From Fen-1254 sp963769605 (GTDB lineage: Bacteria > Bacteroidota > Ignavibacteria > UBA10030), in NCBI GenBank assembly GCA_963769605.1, contig CAVYML010000001.1, positions 372,001 to 436,000 on the forward strand: a stretch of 64,000 nucleotides of DNA, given 5' to 3'. Shown in pieces: positions 8,898 through 17,780 of the stretch (positions within the stretch are counted from its first letter, which is position 1; every line of letters begins with the position of its first letter). The translations under genes and the position numbers were made by a program. Under the pieces are notes generated by a model that had not been told where the DNA came from, searched no databases, and saw only the letters and a program-made list of their open reading frames with translations.

Positions 8898-10661
8898 ATG
8901 TCTAACCCGGAAACAACCACGGAACAGTTCGAAGACCGCGGATATTCGGAAGCCGAATATAAAGAACTCGAACAAATGTACGCCCGTACACTGGGCTCTA
9001 TCAATGCCGGTGAAATTGTTAAAGGAAAGATCGTCCACATTGGCGACAATGAAGTGGCGGTCGATATAGGATTCAAGTCCGAAGGGACTGTCCCCGTATC
9101 GGAATTTACCAATATCAAGGATCTGAAAATCGGCGATGAAGTTGAAGTATTCCTGGAATCGATGGAAGACAAGGACGGACAGATGGTCCTTTCCCGTAAA
9201 CGCGCTGATTTTATGCGTATCTGGGAGCGTGTCGTCAAATCGTTCGAAACAGGCGAGATTTTAAAAGGAAAATGCGTACGACGAACAAAGGGAGGAATCG
9301 TTGTCGACCTCATGGGACTGGATGCGTTCCTGCCCGGGTCGCAAATCGATGTCCGTCCGGTTCGAGATTTCGATGCGTTCATAGGACGTGAAATGGACTT
9401 TCGAGTTGTGAAGGTCAATCATCCGTCCGAAAATGTCGTCGTCAGCCATAAGGTGCTTGTGGAGGAAGAACTTGCGAGCCAGCGAAAAACAATCCTTGAA
9501 AGTCTTGAAAAGGGACAGATTCTCGAAGGTCATGCCAAAGCTATTACGGATTTCGGTGTGTTCGTGGATCTCGGCGGTGTGGATGGCCTCGTTCATATCA
9601 CGGATCTTTCCTGGGGCAGAGTCAATCATCCATCGGAAATTGTCAAACTCGATCAGACGGTCAATGTCGTCGTTCTTGATTTTGATATGGAAAAGAAACG
9701 TATTTCTCTCGGCATGAAACAGCTTCAACCGCATCCATGGGAAAATATCGAACAGCGCTATCCGGTCAATACAAAGATCACGGGAAAAGTCGTTTCGCTA
9801 ACGGATTACGGCGCATTTGTGGAAATTGAAAAAGGCATTGAAGGCCTTATTCATATTTCCGAAATGAGCTGGACACAGCACATCAAGCATCCGTCGCAGG
9901 TCGTTTCGATGGGACAGATGGTCGATGCGGTCATACTTTCGCTCGACAAAGAAGGGAAAAAGATTTCCCTGGGCATGAAACAGCTCGAACCGGATCCATG
10001 GACATCGCTCATGAAAAAATATCCTATCGGTTCAAGACATGCAGGTGTCGTCAGGAACCTTACCAACTTCGGCGTCTTCGTCGAGCTGGAAGAAGGTGTG
10101 GATGGATTGGTGCACATTTCCGATCTTTCCTGGACAAAGAAGATACGTCATCCGGGTGAAGTTGTGAAAAAAGGAGATAAGCTCGATGTCATCGTTCTTT
10201 CGGTCGATATCGACCAGCGCAGAATATCTCTCGGTCATAAGCAGGTGCAGGAAAATCCATGGGACGTCTTTGAAGGCCAGTACAGAGCCGGAACCGATGT
10301 CGAAGGGAAAATTGTCCGGCTGATCGAAAAAGGAGTCATCGTCGAACTGCCTATGGGAGTCGATGGATTCATTCCGCTTTCCCAGCTTTCACAAACACCA
10401 GTGAGGAATGTTGCCGAATCCTTTAAGGTTGGCGATACTCTTCCGCTGCGCGTGATTGAATTTGAAAAAGAAAGCAAAAAAATTGTTCTCTCCGCACTTG
10501 AGTATCTGGGCGGAAAAGAACAGAGACTTGTCGATGATTATGTTAATGCGCATAAACTTTCACCGATGACAATGAAAGATATGCTGTCGACTTCTGGAGG
10601 CGATGCACCGTCTTCGGAAAAAAACATCGATTCGCTCTTATCGGATTCATCGAATAAATAA
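8898..10661 (+). CDS. rpsA: 30S ribosomal protein S1
   Basis: Binds mRNA on the small ribosomal subunit and aids initiation. The 587-residue chain contains six S1 (OB-fold) repeats, from about residues 37, 118, 205, 290, 377 and 464; repeats 3 to 6 have the classic VFVDLGGVDGLVHISDLSW type of sequence. The start at 8898 follows TTGGAGGTTGA, a good Shine-Dalgarno site. It is downstream of ispH with a 103-bp gap that contains a short AT-rich inverted repeat (AAATACAA / TTGTATTT). It is followed by structured element B and a terminator. Confidence 0.96.
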   Translation: MSNPETTTEQFEDRGYSEAEYKELEQMYARTLGSINAGEIVKGKIVHIGDNEVAVDIGFKSEGTVPVSEFTNIKDLKIGDEVEVFLESMEDKDGQMVLSRKRADFMRIWERVVKSFETGEILKGKCVRRTKGGIVVDLMGLDAFLPGSQIDVRPVRDFDAFIGREMDFRVVKVNHPSENVVVSHKVLVEEELASQRKTILESLEKGQILEGHAKAITDFGVFVDLGGVDGLVHITDLSWGRVNHPSEIVKLDQTVNVVVLDFDMEKKRISLGMKQLQPHPWENIEQRYPVNTKITGKVVSLTDYGAFVEIEKGIEGLIHISEMSWTQHIKHPSQVVSMGQMVDAVILSLDKEGKKISLGMKQLEPDPWTSLMKKYPIGSRHAGVVRNLTNFGVFVELEEGVDGLVHISDLSWTKKIRHPGEVVKKGDKLDVIVLSVDIDQRRISLGHKQVQENPWDVFEGQYRAGTDVEGKIVRLIEKGVIVELPMGVDGFIPLSQLSQTPVRNVAESFKVGDTLPLRVIEFEKESKKIVLSALEYLGGKEQRLVDDYVNAHKLSPMTMKDMLSTSGGDAPSSEKNIDSLLSDSSNK

Positions 10662-10680
10662 TCGTTCTCAAGAAGGACCA

Positions 10681-10780
10681 GAAACGTGGACGAAAAGTCG
10701 CTTTCACAGGAATTCGTATCTCATTCTGAGACGGATTCGCGACTTCTCTTTTCAACTCATGAGTTCTCGTCAACGTCTCC
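10681..10780 (+). repeat. Copy B of the two-copy structured element (candidate ncRNA or leader)
   Basis: The plus strand folds into three helices: P1 10684-10693 with 10767-10776 (9 of 10 pairs), P2 AAGTCGC 10695-10701 with GCGACTT 10739-10745 (7 of 7), and P3 10710-10717 with 10731-10738 (8 pairs, one G-U). P2 and P3 stack directly on the 3' side. A small AACTC/GAGTT hairpin lies between P2 and P1. The element starts 20 nt after the rpsA stop and ends just before a terminator that abuts mtaB. Copy A (372-472, minus) has the same helices. Possible roles are a leader for mtaB, a stand-alone RNA from the rpsA 3' end, or a dispersed palindrome. Confidence 0.6.
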
Positions 10781-10784
10781 AGAA

Positions 10785-10819
10785 GAGTTGTCCGATTCTT
10801 TTCGGACAGCTCTTTTTTT
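10785..10819 (+). terminator. Intrinsic terminator between rpsA and mtaB
   Basis: An 11-bp stem (GAGTTGTCCGA 10785-10795 with TCGGACAGCTC 10802-10812, one G-U) with a 6-nt loop is followed by seven T residues at 10813-10819. The mtaB ATG begins at the very next base, so the structure either ends rpsA transcripts or acts as an attenuator that also blocks the mtaB start. Confidence 0.85.
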
Positions 10820-12127
10820 ATGATGAAACGCATCGCATTGCATACTCTGGGGTGTAAGCTCAATTATGCCGAGTCGGCGACTATCGGACGACAGTTTCTT
10901 GAACAAGGGTACACGGTTGTCAATATCGATCAAAACGCCGATGTTGTCGTCATTAATACATGCAGCGTTACCGAGAACGCAGACCGTGAATGCCGCCAGG
11001 TTGTCCGGCGCGCCTTACGCCATTCACCGAATGCCTTCGTCGCTGTCATCGGTTGTTATGCCCAGTTGCAGCCGGGTGAATTGGCTTCAATCGACGGCGT
11101 CGATCTGGTGCTCGGCACCAAAGAAAAGTTTGACGTTTTAAAGTTATTAGGCAGTGGAGCAAAAAAGGAAAAGCCGGAAATCAATGTGTCCTGTATCGAT
11201 GACATCCGGGAGACTGAGCTCGCATCTTCGCTTGGCTACGATGAAAGGACTCGCGCTTTTCTCAAAATTCAAGATGGATGCGATTATCGCTGCTCTTTTT
11301 GCACAATTCCGCGCGCGCGGGGAGAAAGCCGAAGCGTTTCGCTTGACAGCATCGTCGATCAGGCATGTGAAATCGCGAAAACAGGATATAAAGAAATTGT
11401 TCTCACGGGAGTCAATGTCGGCGATTACGGCAGGACTATGGGTCAAAATCTGTTTTCTCTCGTTCGTGAACTCGTAAGGGTGGAAGGGATTGAGCGCATC
11501 CGGGTCAGTTCCATCGAACCCAATCTTCTCTCGGATGAATTGCTTGACTTTTGGTTCTCGGAAAATAAAATGTGCAAGCACTGGCATATTCCTTTGCAGT
11601 CCGGTTCCAATGCCATTTTAAGCAGCATGAGGCGCCGCTACCGCCGTGAATTATACAGGGAGAAAGCTGAAAAAATAAAGTCTGCTTATCCGCATGCAGG
11701 GATAGGTGCAGATGTCATCGTGGGCTTTCCGGCGGAAACGGATGAGATGTTCGAGGAAACGTATGAATTCGTTTCAGCTCTTCCTGTAACGTACCTTCAT
11801 GTTTTTTCGTATTCCGCAAGGCCCGGTACGGAAGCTCAGACGATGAAGGATCAGGTACCTCTCCACAAACGTGCGGAACGAAGCGAGCGCCTGCGCCAAA
11901 AAGGGCTCGAAAAAAGAAAGCAATTCGCCGAGACATGGAAAGAAAAAATTCTTCCTGTTCTCTTTGAAACGAAAAAGAATGGTGATATATTTAGTGGATT
12001 CACGGAAGAATATATTCGCGTCGAAGTTCATTCTTCACAGGATATTCATAATCGAATTCTTCCGGCTGTAATTCATAATGTGCGGGATGAGCATTGCGAA
12101 GGGACGCTGGCTTCTCTCATGTATTGA
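10820..12127 (+). CDS. mtaB: tRNA t6A37 methylthiotransferase (MtaB)
   Basis: A radical-SAM enzyme that converts t6A to ms2t6A at position 37 of ANN-decoding tRNAs. N-terminal UPF0004 domain cysteines C12, C48 and C79 hold one 4Fe-4S cluster; C154, C158 and C161 (CDYRCSFC) hold the SAM cluster. The HTLGCKLNYAES start, the 435-residue length and the PRARGESRS motif fit MtaB better than MiaB. Two ATGs in a row (10820, 10823) follow directly on a terminator T-tract, and no Shine-Dalgarno site is visible, so expression may be controlled by that structure. Confidence 0.92.
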   Translation: MMKRIALHTLGCKLNYAESATIGRQFLEQGYTVVNIDQNADVVVINTCSVTENADRECRQVVRRALRHSPNAFVAVIGCYAQLQPGELASIDGVDLVLGTKEKFDVLKLLGSGAKKEKPEINVSCIDDIRETELASSLGYDERTRAFLKIQDGCDYRCSFCTIPRARGESRSVSLDSIVDQACEIAKTGYKEIVLTGVNVGDYGRTMGQNLFSLVRELVRVEGIERIRVSSIEPNLLSDELLDFWFSENKMCKHWHIPLQSGSNAILSSMRRRYRRELYREKAEKIKSAYPHAGIGADVIVGFPAETDEMFEETYEFVSALPVTYLHVFSYSARPGTEAQTMKDQVPLHKRAERSERLRQKGLEKRKQFAETWKEKILPVLFETKKNGDIFSGFTEEYIRVEVHSSQDIHNRILPAVIHNVRDEHCEGTLASLMY

Positions 12128-12142
12128 GAAAGATGTACGAAT

Positions 12143-12871
12143 ATGAAAAAGAAAGTTTTCCCTGCGTTGATTTGTATGGTCCTTTTGCTGCAGATTGCTG
12201 GTGCACAGTGGAAGGATGATTTCGGCATCGTGCAAAAAGACAAAGACCAGGCTGCACCGGCATCGATGTCCGCATTAACCTCCGATCATCCGCAGACAAA
12301 ATCGGTTCTTCTCGCCGTTGTCCTTTCTCTTGCCCTGCCCGGCATGGGAGAACTTTATGCCGGAAATTTCAACGCGGGTAAATATCATCTCATAGCAGAG
12401 GGCGGCATCTGGCTGGCATACGCATCGCTGCGCCTGCATAGTACGTGGGAAAGGGATGATGCGCATTCATTTGCGGTTGAACATGCAGGAGTCAATTTTA
12501 ACGGAAAAAATTCACAGTACGATGTCGATATAGGAAACTATTTAACGCTGGAAGATTTTAACAACGCTAAGCTTCTGAACCGAGAATATGCTCTTATGTA
12601 TAATGGTTCAAGTTATGACTGGAGCTGGGATTCCGATGCAGATCGGCAAACGTTTAAAAATTTGCGGATTCAAAGCGACGCAGATTTTAATAACTCGAAA
12701 TTTGTTATCGCCGTTGCAGTTGTAAACCGGTTGATTTCCGCCTTTCGAGTCGGAAGATTCGTTTCCAAACAAAACAGCCTTCTTTCGGAAGATTGGAATT
12801 TTCAAATCCTCCCGTACGCCGATGCTATGCAAAACTCAGGGCTTTCTCTTCATATCGAAAAATCTTTGTAA
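12143..12871 (+). CDS. Secreted or membrane protein, DUF5683-like
   Basis: A 242-residue protein with an N-terminal signal peptide (hydrophobic residues 5-20, ending AGAQ) and a hydrophobic, glycine-containing segment near residues 53-85 with ALPGMGELYAGNF, resembling the small membrane domain called DUF5683 in Bacteroidota. The rest is polar and has no motif I recognise. It begins 15 bp after mtaB and precedes truA by 29 bp, so it is part of the same run of genes. Function is unknown. Confidence 0.7.
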   Translation: MKKKVFPALICMVLLLQIAGAQWKDDFGIVQKDKDQAAPASMSALTSDHPQTKSVLLAVVLSLALPGMGELYAGNFNAGKYHLIAEGGIWLAYASLRLHSTWERDDAHSFAVEHAGVNFNGKNSQYDVDIGNYLTLEDFNNAKLLNREYALMYNGSSYDWSWDSDADRQTFKNLRIQSDADFNNSKFVIAVAVVNRLISAFRVGRFVSKQNSLLSEDWNFQILPYADAMQNSGLSLHIEKSL

Positions 12872-12900
12872 AACGGTGAGCAGAGAGGCGGCGGTTTGAT

Positions 12901-13629
12901 ATGTCGACGTATCGGATGACGATAGAGTACGATGGAACGAACTTCGCCGGCTGGCAATTTCAAAAAAACGGTCGTTCCGTGCAGGAGGTTATTGAAAAGG
13001 CGATGTTTCATATTATGCAGGTTCCTCTGCGCATTGCCGGGGGGGGAAGAACGGATGCCGGTGTGCATGCGACAGGGCAGGTTGCGAGTTTTCACTTTGT
13101 GCCTGACCTTGATATCAAGAAATTGGAACGAGGCATGAATGCCGTTCTGCCGGCAGATGTTGCTGTCTCCGCTCTCCAAAAAACAGAGGATGATTTTCAT
13201 GCACGGTTCAGCGCAAAAGGTCGGCGGTATGAATATCGTGTTGCATCGTCACGTGCTGTGATCGGCCGGCTTTTCTGCTGGTCTGTCTATCAAGCATTGG
13301 ATTTGGAAGCAATGGAGCGCGCAGCACACATGATCACCGGGGAACATGATTTTCGAGCTTTCTGCAAAACAACAGCCGATGCGGAACATTATCGATGCAT
13401 CGTTGACTTTGCACGATGGTCGAAGAGTGAAAGCGGCTTTCTCTTCTCCATCCAGGCAAATCGATTTATGCACGGAATGGTTCGGGCATTAGTCGGGACT
13501 ATGGTCGATATCGGCCGCGGCTCAACCCTGGGCGAAAAATTCGAAGCGATTTTGAATTCTCATGATCGCAGTACAGCGGGAATGTCTGCGCCTGCGAAAG
13601 GATTGTGCCTGAAGGAAATTATCTACTGA
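12901..13629 (+). CDS. truA: tRNA pseudouridine(38-40) synthase
   Basis: Makes pseudouridine at positions 38-40 of the tRNA anticodon arm. The catalytic aspartate is D52 in GRTDAGVHATGQV, and the opening MTIEYDGTNFAGWQ and later FMHGMVRALVGTMVDIGRG segments are standard TruA. The 242-residue length is normal. It follows the DUF5683-like gene and precedes the CBS-domain gene by 6 bp. Together with mtaB it forms a small group of anticodon-loop modification genes. Confidence 0.94.
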   Translation: MSTYRMTIEYDGTNFAGWQFQKNGRSVQEVIEKAMFHIMQVPLRIAGGGRTDAGVHATGQVASFHFVPDLDIKKLERGMNAVLPADVAVSALQKTEDDFHARFSAKGRRYEYRVASSRAVIGRLFCWSVYQALDLEAMERAAHMITGEHDFRAFCKTTADAEHYRCIVDFARWSKSESGFLFSIQANRFMHGMVRALVGTMVDIGRGSTLGEKFEAILNSHDRSTAGMSAPAKGLCLKEIIY

Positions 13630-13635
13630 GATCCT

Positions 13636-14454
13636 ATGTCTATGCTTAAAAAACTCATGCGGGATTTTTTTGTCAAAGGCGGTTTGCTTAAAACCAAACT
13701 CTCGGAAGAGGAGCTGGAACAGGTCATCGATGCCAGCACGCTGAGCGGAACGATTGATAAAACCGAACATGAGCTTATCAAAAGCATCCTGCAATTCTCC
13801 GATATTACGGCAAAAGAAATTATGGTTCCGCGTCCGGATATTGTTGCCCTTGAAGTCAATGCGCCGCGGGAGAAGATTATTCAGAAGGTTGTTGAAGAAG
13901 GGTATTCACGCCTCCCGGTCTATCGGGGAACCATCGACCGCACTATCGGCATCATTTACAGCAAGGATCTCTTGAGCCTTATGGAACATCGGGATTTGAT
14001 TATTTTGCATGACCTTATTCGGCCGGCATATTTTGTTCCGGAGACCCAAAAAATCAGCCAGTTGCTCCGTGAATTTCAGAAAAATAAAATTCATCTCGGA
14101 ATTATCGTGGATGAATTCGGCGGAACAGAGGGCCTCATCACTATGGAGGATATTGTTGAAGAAATTGTGGGGGATATTCTCGATGAATATGATGAAGTGA
14201 AGAACCCGTTTGAAAAGAAAAATGATGGATCGACCGTCGTCGATGCCGCAATGAGCATCGCCGAGTTCAATGCTCATTTTCCGAAGCCCGTACCGGAGGA
14301 TTCGGATTACGAAACGCTCGCTGGATATTTACAAAAAATTACGGGACGGCTTCCCGAAATTAAAGAAGAAATTCGAACAACGGAATATTTATTTACGATT
14401 CTTACAAAAAGTGCCCGAAGATTGAGACAAATAAAAGTGAGCCGGCTCTTCTAA
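13636..14454 (+). CDS. CorC/HlyC-type CBS-domain protein
   Basis: A soluble 272-residue protein with an N-terminal helical region, a CBS pair (about residues 55-170; MVPRPDIVALE, GYSRLPVYRG, FGGTEGLITMEDIVEEIVGDI) and a C-terminal CorC/HlyC domain. The DUF21 membrane domain found in many relatives is absent, as in CorC, which is linked to magnesium and cobalt efflux. A role in ion homeostasis is inferred from family only. It begins 6 bp after truA. Confidence 0.85.
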   Translation: MSMLKKLMRDFFVKGGLLKTKLSEEELEQVIDASTLSGTIDKTEHELIKSILQFSDITAKEIMVPRPDIVALEVNAPREKIIQKVVEEGYSRLPVYRGTIDRTIGIIYSKDLLSLMEHRDLIILHDLIRPAYFVPETQKISQLLREFQKNKIHLGIIVDEFGGTEGLITMEDIVEEIVGDILDEYDEVKNPFEKKNDGSTVVDAAMSIAEFNAHFPKPVPEDSDYETLAGYLQKITGRLPEIKEEIRTTEYLFTILTKSARRLRQIKVSRLF

Positions 14455-14491
14455 AGGAAGCGGTTCAAATGCCGCGGATGCATGGAACAAA

Positions 14492-14689
14492 ATGAAAAAA
14501 CTTCTTCAGCAGCAGAAAAATATTATTGTTGCGATTTGCCGGGATATAAAACCAAAGCTCACGAAGCAATGGGGAAAACATCCTGCAGAACTCGCCTGGC
14601 CGATCTCCGGTCAAACCGTTACGCTTTTGTTGAGCATTGTTTCGATAAAATCCGGATCGATCGGGACAAAGAGAACCGTATGCGTATGA
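14492..14689 (+). CDS. Small ORF upstream of nadD, possibly translated
   Basis: A 65-residue frame starting MKKLLQQQKNIIVAICRD. I do not recognise it. Its TGA stop overlaps an in-frame ATG of nadD as ATGA (14686-14689), an arrangement typical of translational coupling. It fills the 230-bp gap between the CBS gene and nadD. The C-terminal half is mildly hydrophobic (TVTLLLSIVSI). It could equally be chance or a remnant of a longer gene. Confidence 0.25.
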   Translation: MKKLLQQQKNIIVAICRDIKPKLTKQWGKHPAELAWPISGQTVTLLLSIVSIKSGSIGTKRTVCV

Positions 14690-15273
14690 AACGGATAGGA
14701 ATCTTCGGCGGATCGTTCGATCCGGTTCACAATGTGCATCTGCGCATAGCGCGGGAGGCAGTCCGCCAATTGTACCTCGACAGAATTTTCTTCGTACCAG
14801 CGTTTATCCCTCCCCATAAAAGAGAACGACGGCTGACGGCGACACTTCACAGATTGAATATGTTGAAAAGAGCTCTTTCAAAAAACGAGAAATATTCAAT
14901 ATCAAAATATGAAATATCAAGAAAAGGCGTTTCCTATACGATAGAAACATTGCGGAAATTCAGGAAGCGATTTCCAACCGCCGAATTAATCCTCATTATA
15001 GGAAGCGACAGCCTGGAACAGATTCCGACATGGAAGGATGCAGACAAAATTATTCAGATGGCAGATCTGGCTGTGTATGAACGGTCGGGATTCCCGATCG
15101 ATGCGGCGGCATATCCGCATAGAAGAATTCAAGGAAAGCCCTCTGAGGTCTCTTCGACGGCTATACGAGAACAGGCCGGGACGAAAAAGCCGTTCCGCAG
15201 CCTTGTGCCGGAAAGCGTGTGGAAGTATATCAAAGATAAAAAACTTTATGTACATTCAAGCATGAAAATATGA
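14680..15273 (+). CDS. nadD: Nicotinate-nucleotide adenylyltransferase
   Basis: Adenylates NaMN in NAD synthesis. The nucleotidyltransferase motif GGSFDPVHNVHL (H17 and H20 from this start) and the C-terminal SSTAIR motif identify it. An upstream in-frame ATG at 14482 would add a 66-residue tail with no family match, so the start is placed at 14680 (14686 is also possible), giving 197 residues as usual. The stop overlaps the glgB start by ATGA, so the two are probably translated together. Confidence 0.93.
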   Translation: MRMKRIGIFGGSFDPVHNVHLRIAREAVRQLYLDRIFFVPAFIPPHKRERRLTATLHRLNMLKRALSKNEKYSISKYEISRKGVSYTIETLRKFRKRFPTAELILIIGSDSLEQIPTWKDADKIIQMADLAVYERSGFPIDAAAYPHRRIQGKPSEVSSTAIREQAGTKKPFRSLVPESVWKYIKDKKLYVHSSMKI

Positions 15274-17489
15274 AGAATACCGGTCTCCATAAAGAAGATA
15301 TCCGAAAAATTGTTCAAGTCGATCACCACGACCCGTTTACTGTGCTCGGTATGCATAAGGTTTTAGTAGACGACAGGATGGTCATTGTCGTCCGGGCGTT
15401 TCTTCCCGATACTGCATCGGCGTCTGTTATACGGGAAGACACGAAGAATGAATACCCGATGGAACGTATCGCCCCGGAAGGACTGTATCAGGTGATTCTG
15501 CCTGAGTACACGGAAATATTCCGTTACTCTCTGAAAAAAGTTTACAGTGATGGAAATGAAGAAACGTGTGCCGATCCATATTCCTTTTTGCCGATCCTGA
15601 CGGATTTCGATATTTATCTTTTCAATGCCGGAGATCATCATCGTATTTACGAAAAACTCGGCGCGCACAACCGGACGATCGAGGGAGCGGCAGGCGTTCA
15701 GTTTGCGGTATGGGCGCCGAATGCTAAAAGCGTCAGTGTGGTCGGGGATTTTAACGGATGGGATCCGCGAAAACATGCAATGCGGGTTCTGGGAAGTTCC
15801 GGCGTATGGGAAATTTTTATTCCCGGATTGAAGGAAGGGGAACTTTACAAATTTAAACTTAAGACTCAGAACGGGCATCTGCTCGATAAAACGGATCCTT
15901 ATGCAACGGAAATGGAGTGCAGGCCGCGTACGGCTTCTCGTGTTAATAATCTCAAGAACTTTCAATGGAACGACGCACAGTGGCTGGAACGCCGGGCGAA
16001 ATCGGATCATTTGGGCGAACCGATTTCCGTGTATGAGGTTCATCCCGGGTCATGGGAACGAAAGCCGGAAGAAAATAACCGCTGGCTGACCTATCATGAA
16101 CTGGCTCTCGATCTTGTCGAGTATGTCAGGAAAAACGGTTTTACACATATCGAATTCATGCCCGTTATGGAGCATCCGCTGGATGCATCGTGGGGCTATC
16201 AGGTAACCGGATATTTTGCACCGACCAGCAGATTCGGTTCGCCGCAGGATTTTATGTTTCTCGTCGATTATTGCCATCAAAACAACATCGGTGTCATTTT
16301 GGATTGGGTCCCGGCGCATTTCCCGAAGGATTCGCAAGCCCTTGGAGAGTTCGACGGAACGCATCTGTATGAGCACGGCGATCCGCGGAAAGGCGAACAT
16401 CAGGACTGGGGGACTTATATTTTTAATTACGGCAGGAATGAAGTTCGAAATTTTCTTATATCCAACGCCTTGTTCTGGATTGAGCAGTACCATATCGATG
16501 CACTTCGCATTGATGCTGTAGCATCCATGCTCTATCTGGACTATTCGCGGAAGGAAGGGGAGTGGATTCCAAACCAGTACGGCGGGAGGGAAAACTTGGA
16601 AGCTCTTGCACTTCTCAGGGATATGAACAAGCTTCTGCACAAACAGTTCCCCGGAGTGTTGACCATTGCGGAAGAGTCCACGGCATGGCCGGGCGTTACG
16701 AACAGCATCGAATTCGGCGGCTTGGGATTCAGCCTCAAATGGAATATGGGCTGGATGCACGATATGCTGGAATATTTCAGCAAGGATCCCGTACATCGTT
16801 CATACCATCATGAGAAATTGACGTTCGTGCTGCTTTATGCATTTACAGAAAGATTTATGCTGCCGCTTTCACATGATGAAGTTGTCCATGGAAAAGCTTC
16901 TTTGCTTTCAAAAATGCCGGGCGATCAATGGCAAAAATTCGCCAATCTTCGAGCTCTCTTTGGATTAATGTTCGGATTCCCCGGAAAGAAACTGCTCTTT
17001 ATGGGTTCTGAAATCGGCCAGTGGCATGAATGGAATCACGATTCATCGATCGACTGGCATCTTTTGCAATATGAACCGCATCAGAAATTGCTGCTCTGGG
17101 TAAAAGACCTGAATGAGTTGTATAAAAAGGAAGGCGCGCTGCACGAAGTTGATTTTGCGAATTACGGTTTCGAATGGATCGACTTTCATGATGTAAATGA
17201 CAGCGTGATAGCGTTTATCCGAAAATCTGCCGGCGGTAAAGAGAGTGTTGTCGTAGTTTGTAATTTTACTCCTATTCTCAGACACGGCTATCGTATCGGC
17301 GTACCGGAGGCCGGATTGTATCGGGAACTGATCAACAGCGATTCCACGCATTATTGGGGAAGCAATAAAGGAAATGCAGGTGTTATTGCTGCAGAATATA
17401 TTCCTCAGCACGGACGCGAGTATTCTCTGAATTTAACATTGCCGCCGCTGTCGGTCATATTCTTTAAACGGCAACAAGAACAAACGTGA
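15270..17489 (+). CDS. glgB: 1,4-alpha-glucan branching enzyme
   Basis: Introduces alpha-1,6 branches in glycogen. The 739-residue protein has an N-terminal CBM48/GlgB domain, a second CBM48 domain (VWAPNAKSVSVVGDFNGWD), a GH13 catalytic barrel with DALRIDAVASMLYLDYSR (nucleophile Asp), TIAEEST (acid/base Glu) and LSHDEVVHGKASLL (third Asp), and an all-beta C-terminal domain. Length is normal for the family. It overlaps nadD by 4 bp. No other glycogen genes are adjacent. Confidence 0.95.
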   Translation: MKNTGLHKEDIRKIVQVDHHDPFTVLGMHKVLVDDRMVIVVRAFLPDTASASVIREDTKNEYPMERIAPEGLYQVILPEYTEIFRYSLKKVYSDGNEETCADPYSFLPILTDFDIYLFNAGDHHRIYEKLGAHNRTIEGAAGVQFAVWAPNAKSVSVVGDFNGWDPRKHAMRVLGSSGVWEIFIPGLKEGELYKFKLKTQNGHLLDKTDPYATEMECRPRTASRVNNLKNFQWNDAQWLERRAKSDHLGEPISVYEVHPGSWERKPEENNRWLTYHELALDLVEYVRKNGFTHIEFMPVMEHPLDASWGYQVTGYFAPTSRFGSPQDFMFLVDYCHQNNIGVILDWVPAHFPKDSQALGEFDGTHLYEHGDPRKGEHQDWGTYIFNYGRNEVRNFLISNALFWIEQYHIDALRIDAVASMLYLDYSRKEGEWIPNQYGGRENLEALALLRDMNKLLHKQFPGVLTIAEESTAWPGVTNSIEFGGLGFSLKWNMGWMHDMLEYFSKDPVHRSYHHEKLTFVLLYAFTERFMLPLSHDEVVHGKASLLSKMPGDQWQKFANLRALFGLMFGFPGKKLLFMGSEIGQWHEWNHDSSIDWHLLQYEPHQKLLLWVKDLNELYKKEGALHEVDFANYGFEWIDFHDVNDSVIAFIRKSAGGKESVVVVCNFTPILRHGYRIGVPEAGLYRELINSDSTHYWGSNKGNAGVIAAEYIPQHGREYSLNLTLPPLSVIFFKRQQEQT

Positions 17490-17587
17490 TTGAAGCCGGC
17501 GTCGGCCTGTGCCGAAAACAGGTGTTCATGATCTTCCCTGCAGCCGCGGGCGCCTGTCCCGGAAATATCTTTGATATTTTCGGGATG

Positions 17588-17650
17588 ATCGCGGAGGATT
17601 CACAACGTCAACCTGCCCGCCGCAGGAGGGCGCCGTCGGCTACAAAAAGA
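17588..17650. repeat. GC-rich intergenic repeat, copy 1
   Basis: The block GCGGAGGATTC followed by ACGTCA, then GCGCCGTCGGCTACAAAAA, matches 25348-25388. Here a 20-nt palindrome-like unit containing CCTGCCCGCCGCAGGAGGG is inserted between the two halves; in the other copy a similar CCTGCCTGCCGCAGGCAGG unit sits before the block instead. Non-coding. Confidence 0.6.
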
Positions 17651-17780
17651 GCGATCCATTAAAATTATACGCTGACTACTATAATTCTTTGAAATAACAG
17701 CGCTGACGCAGAAATGCGTGCATTGTAATACACATATAAAAAGAAAATGGGACTTTTTAAAAATAAGGAAAGCGAAGAGA

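Noticed and set aside
10543..10863. Minus-strand frame across the rpsA-mtaB gap, with a segment also readable at 372-472 and weakly like an HU C-terminus
   Set aside because: Copy A has a stop in the frame, the differences are mostly non-synonymous, and the region folds better as RNA; noted as an alternative for the structured element.
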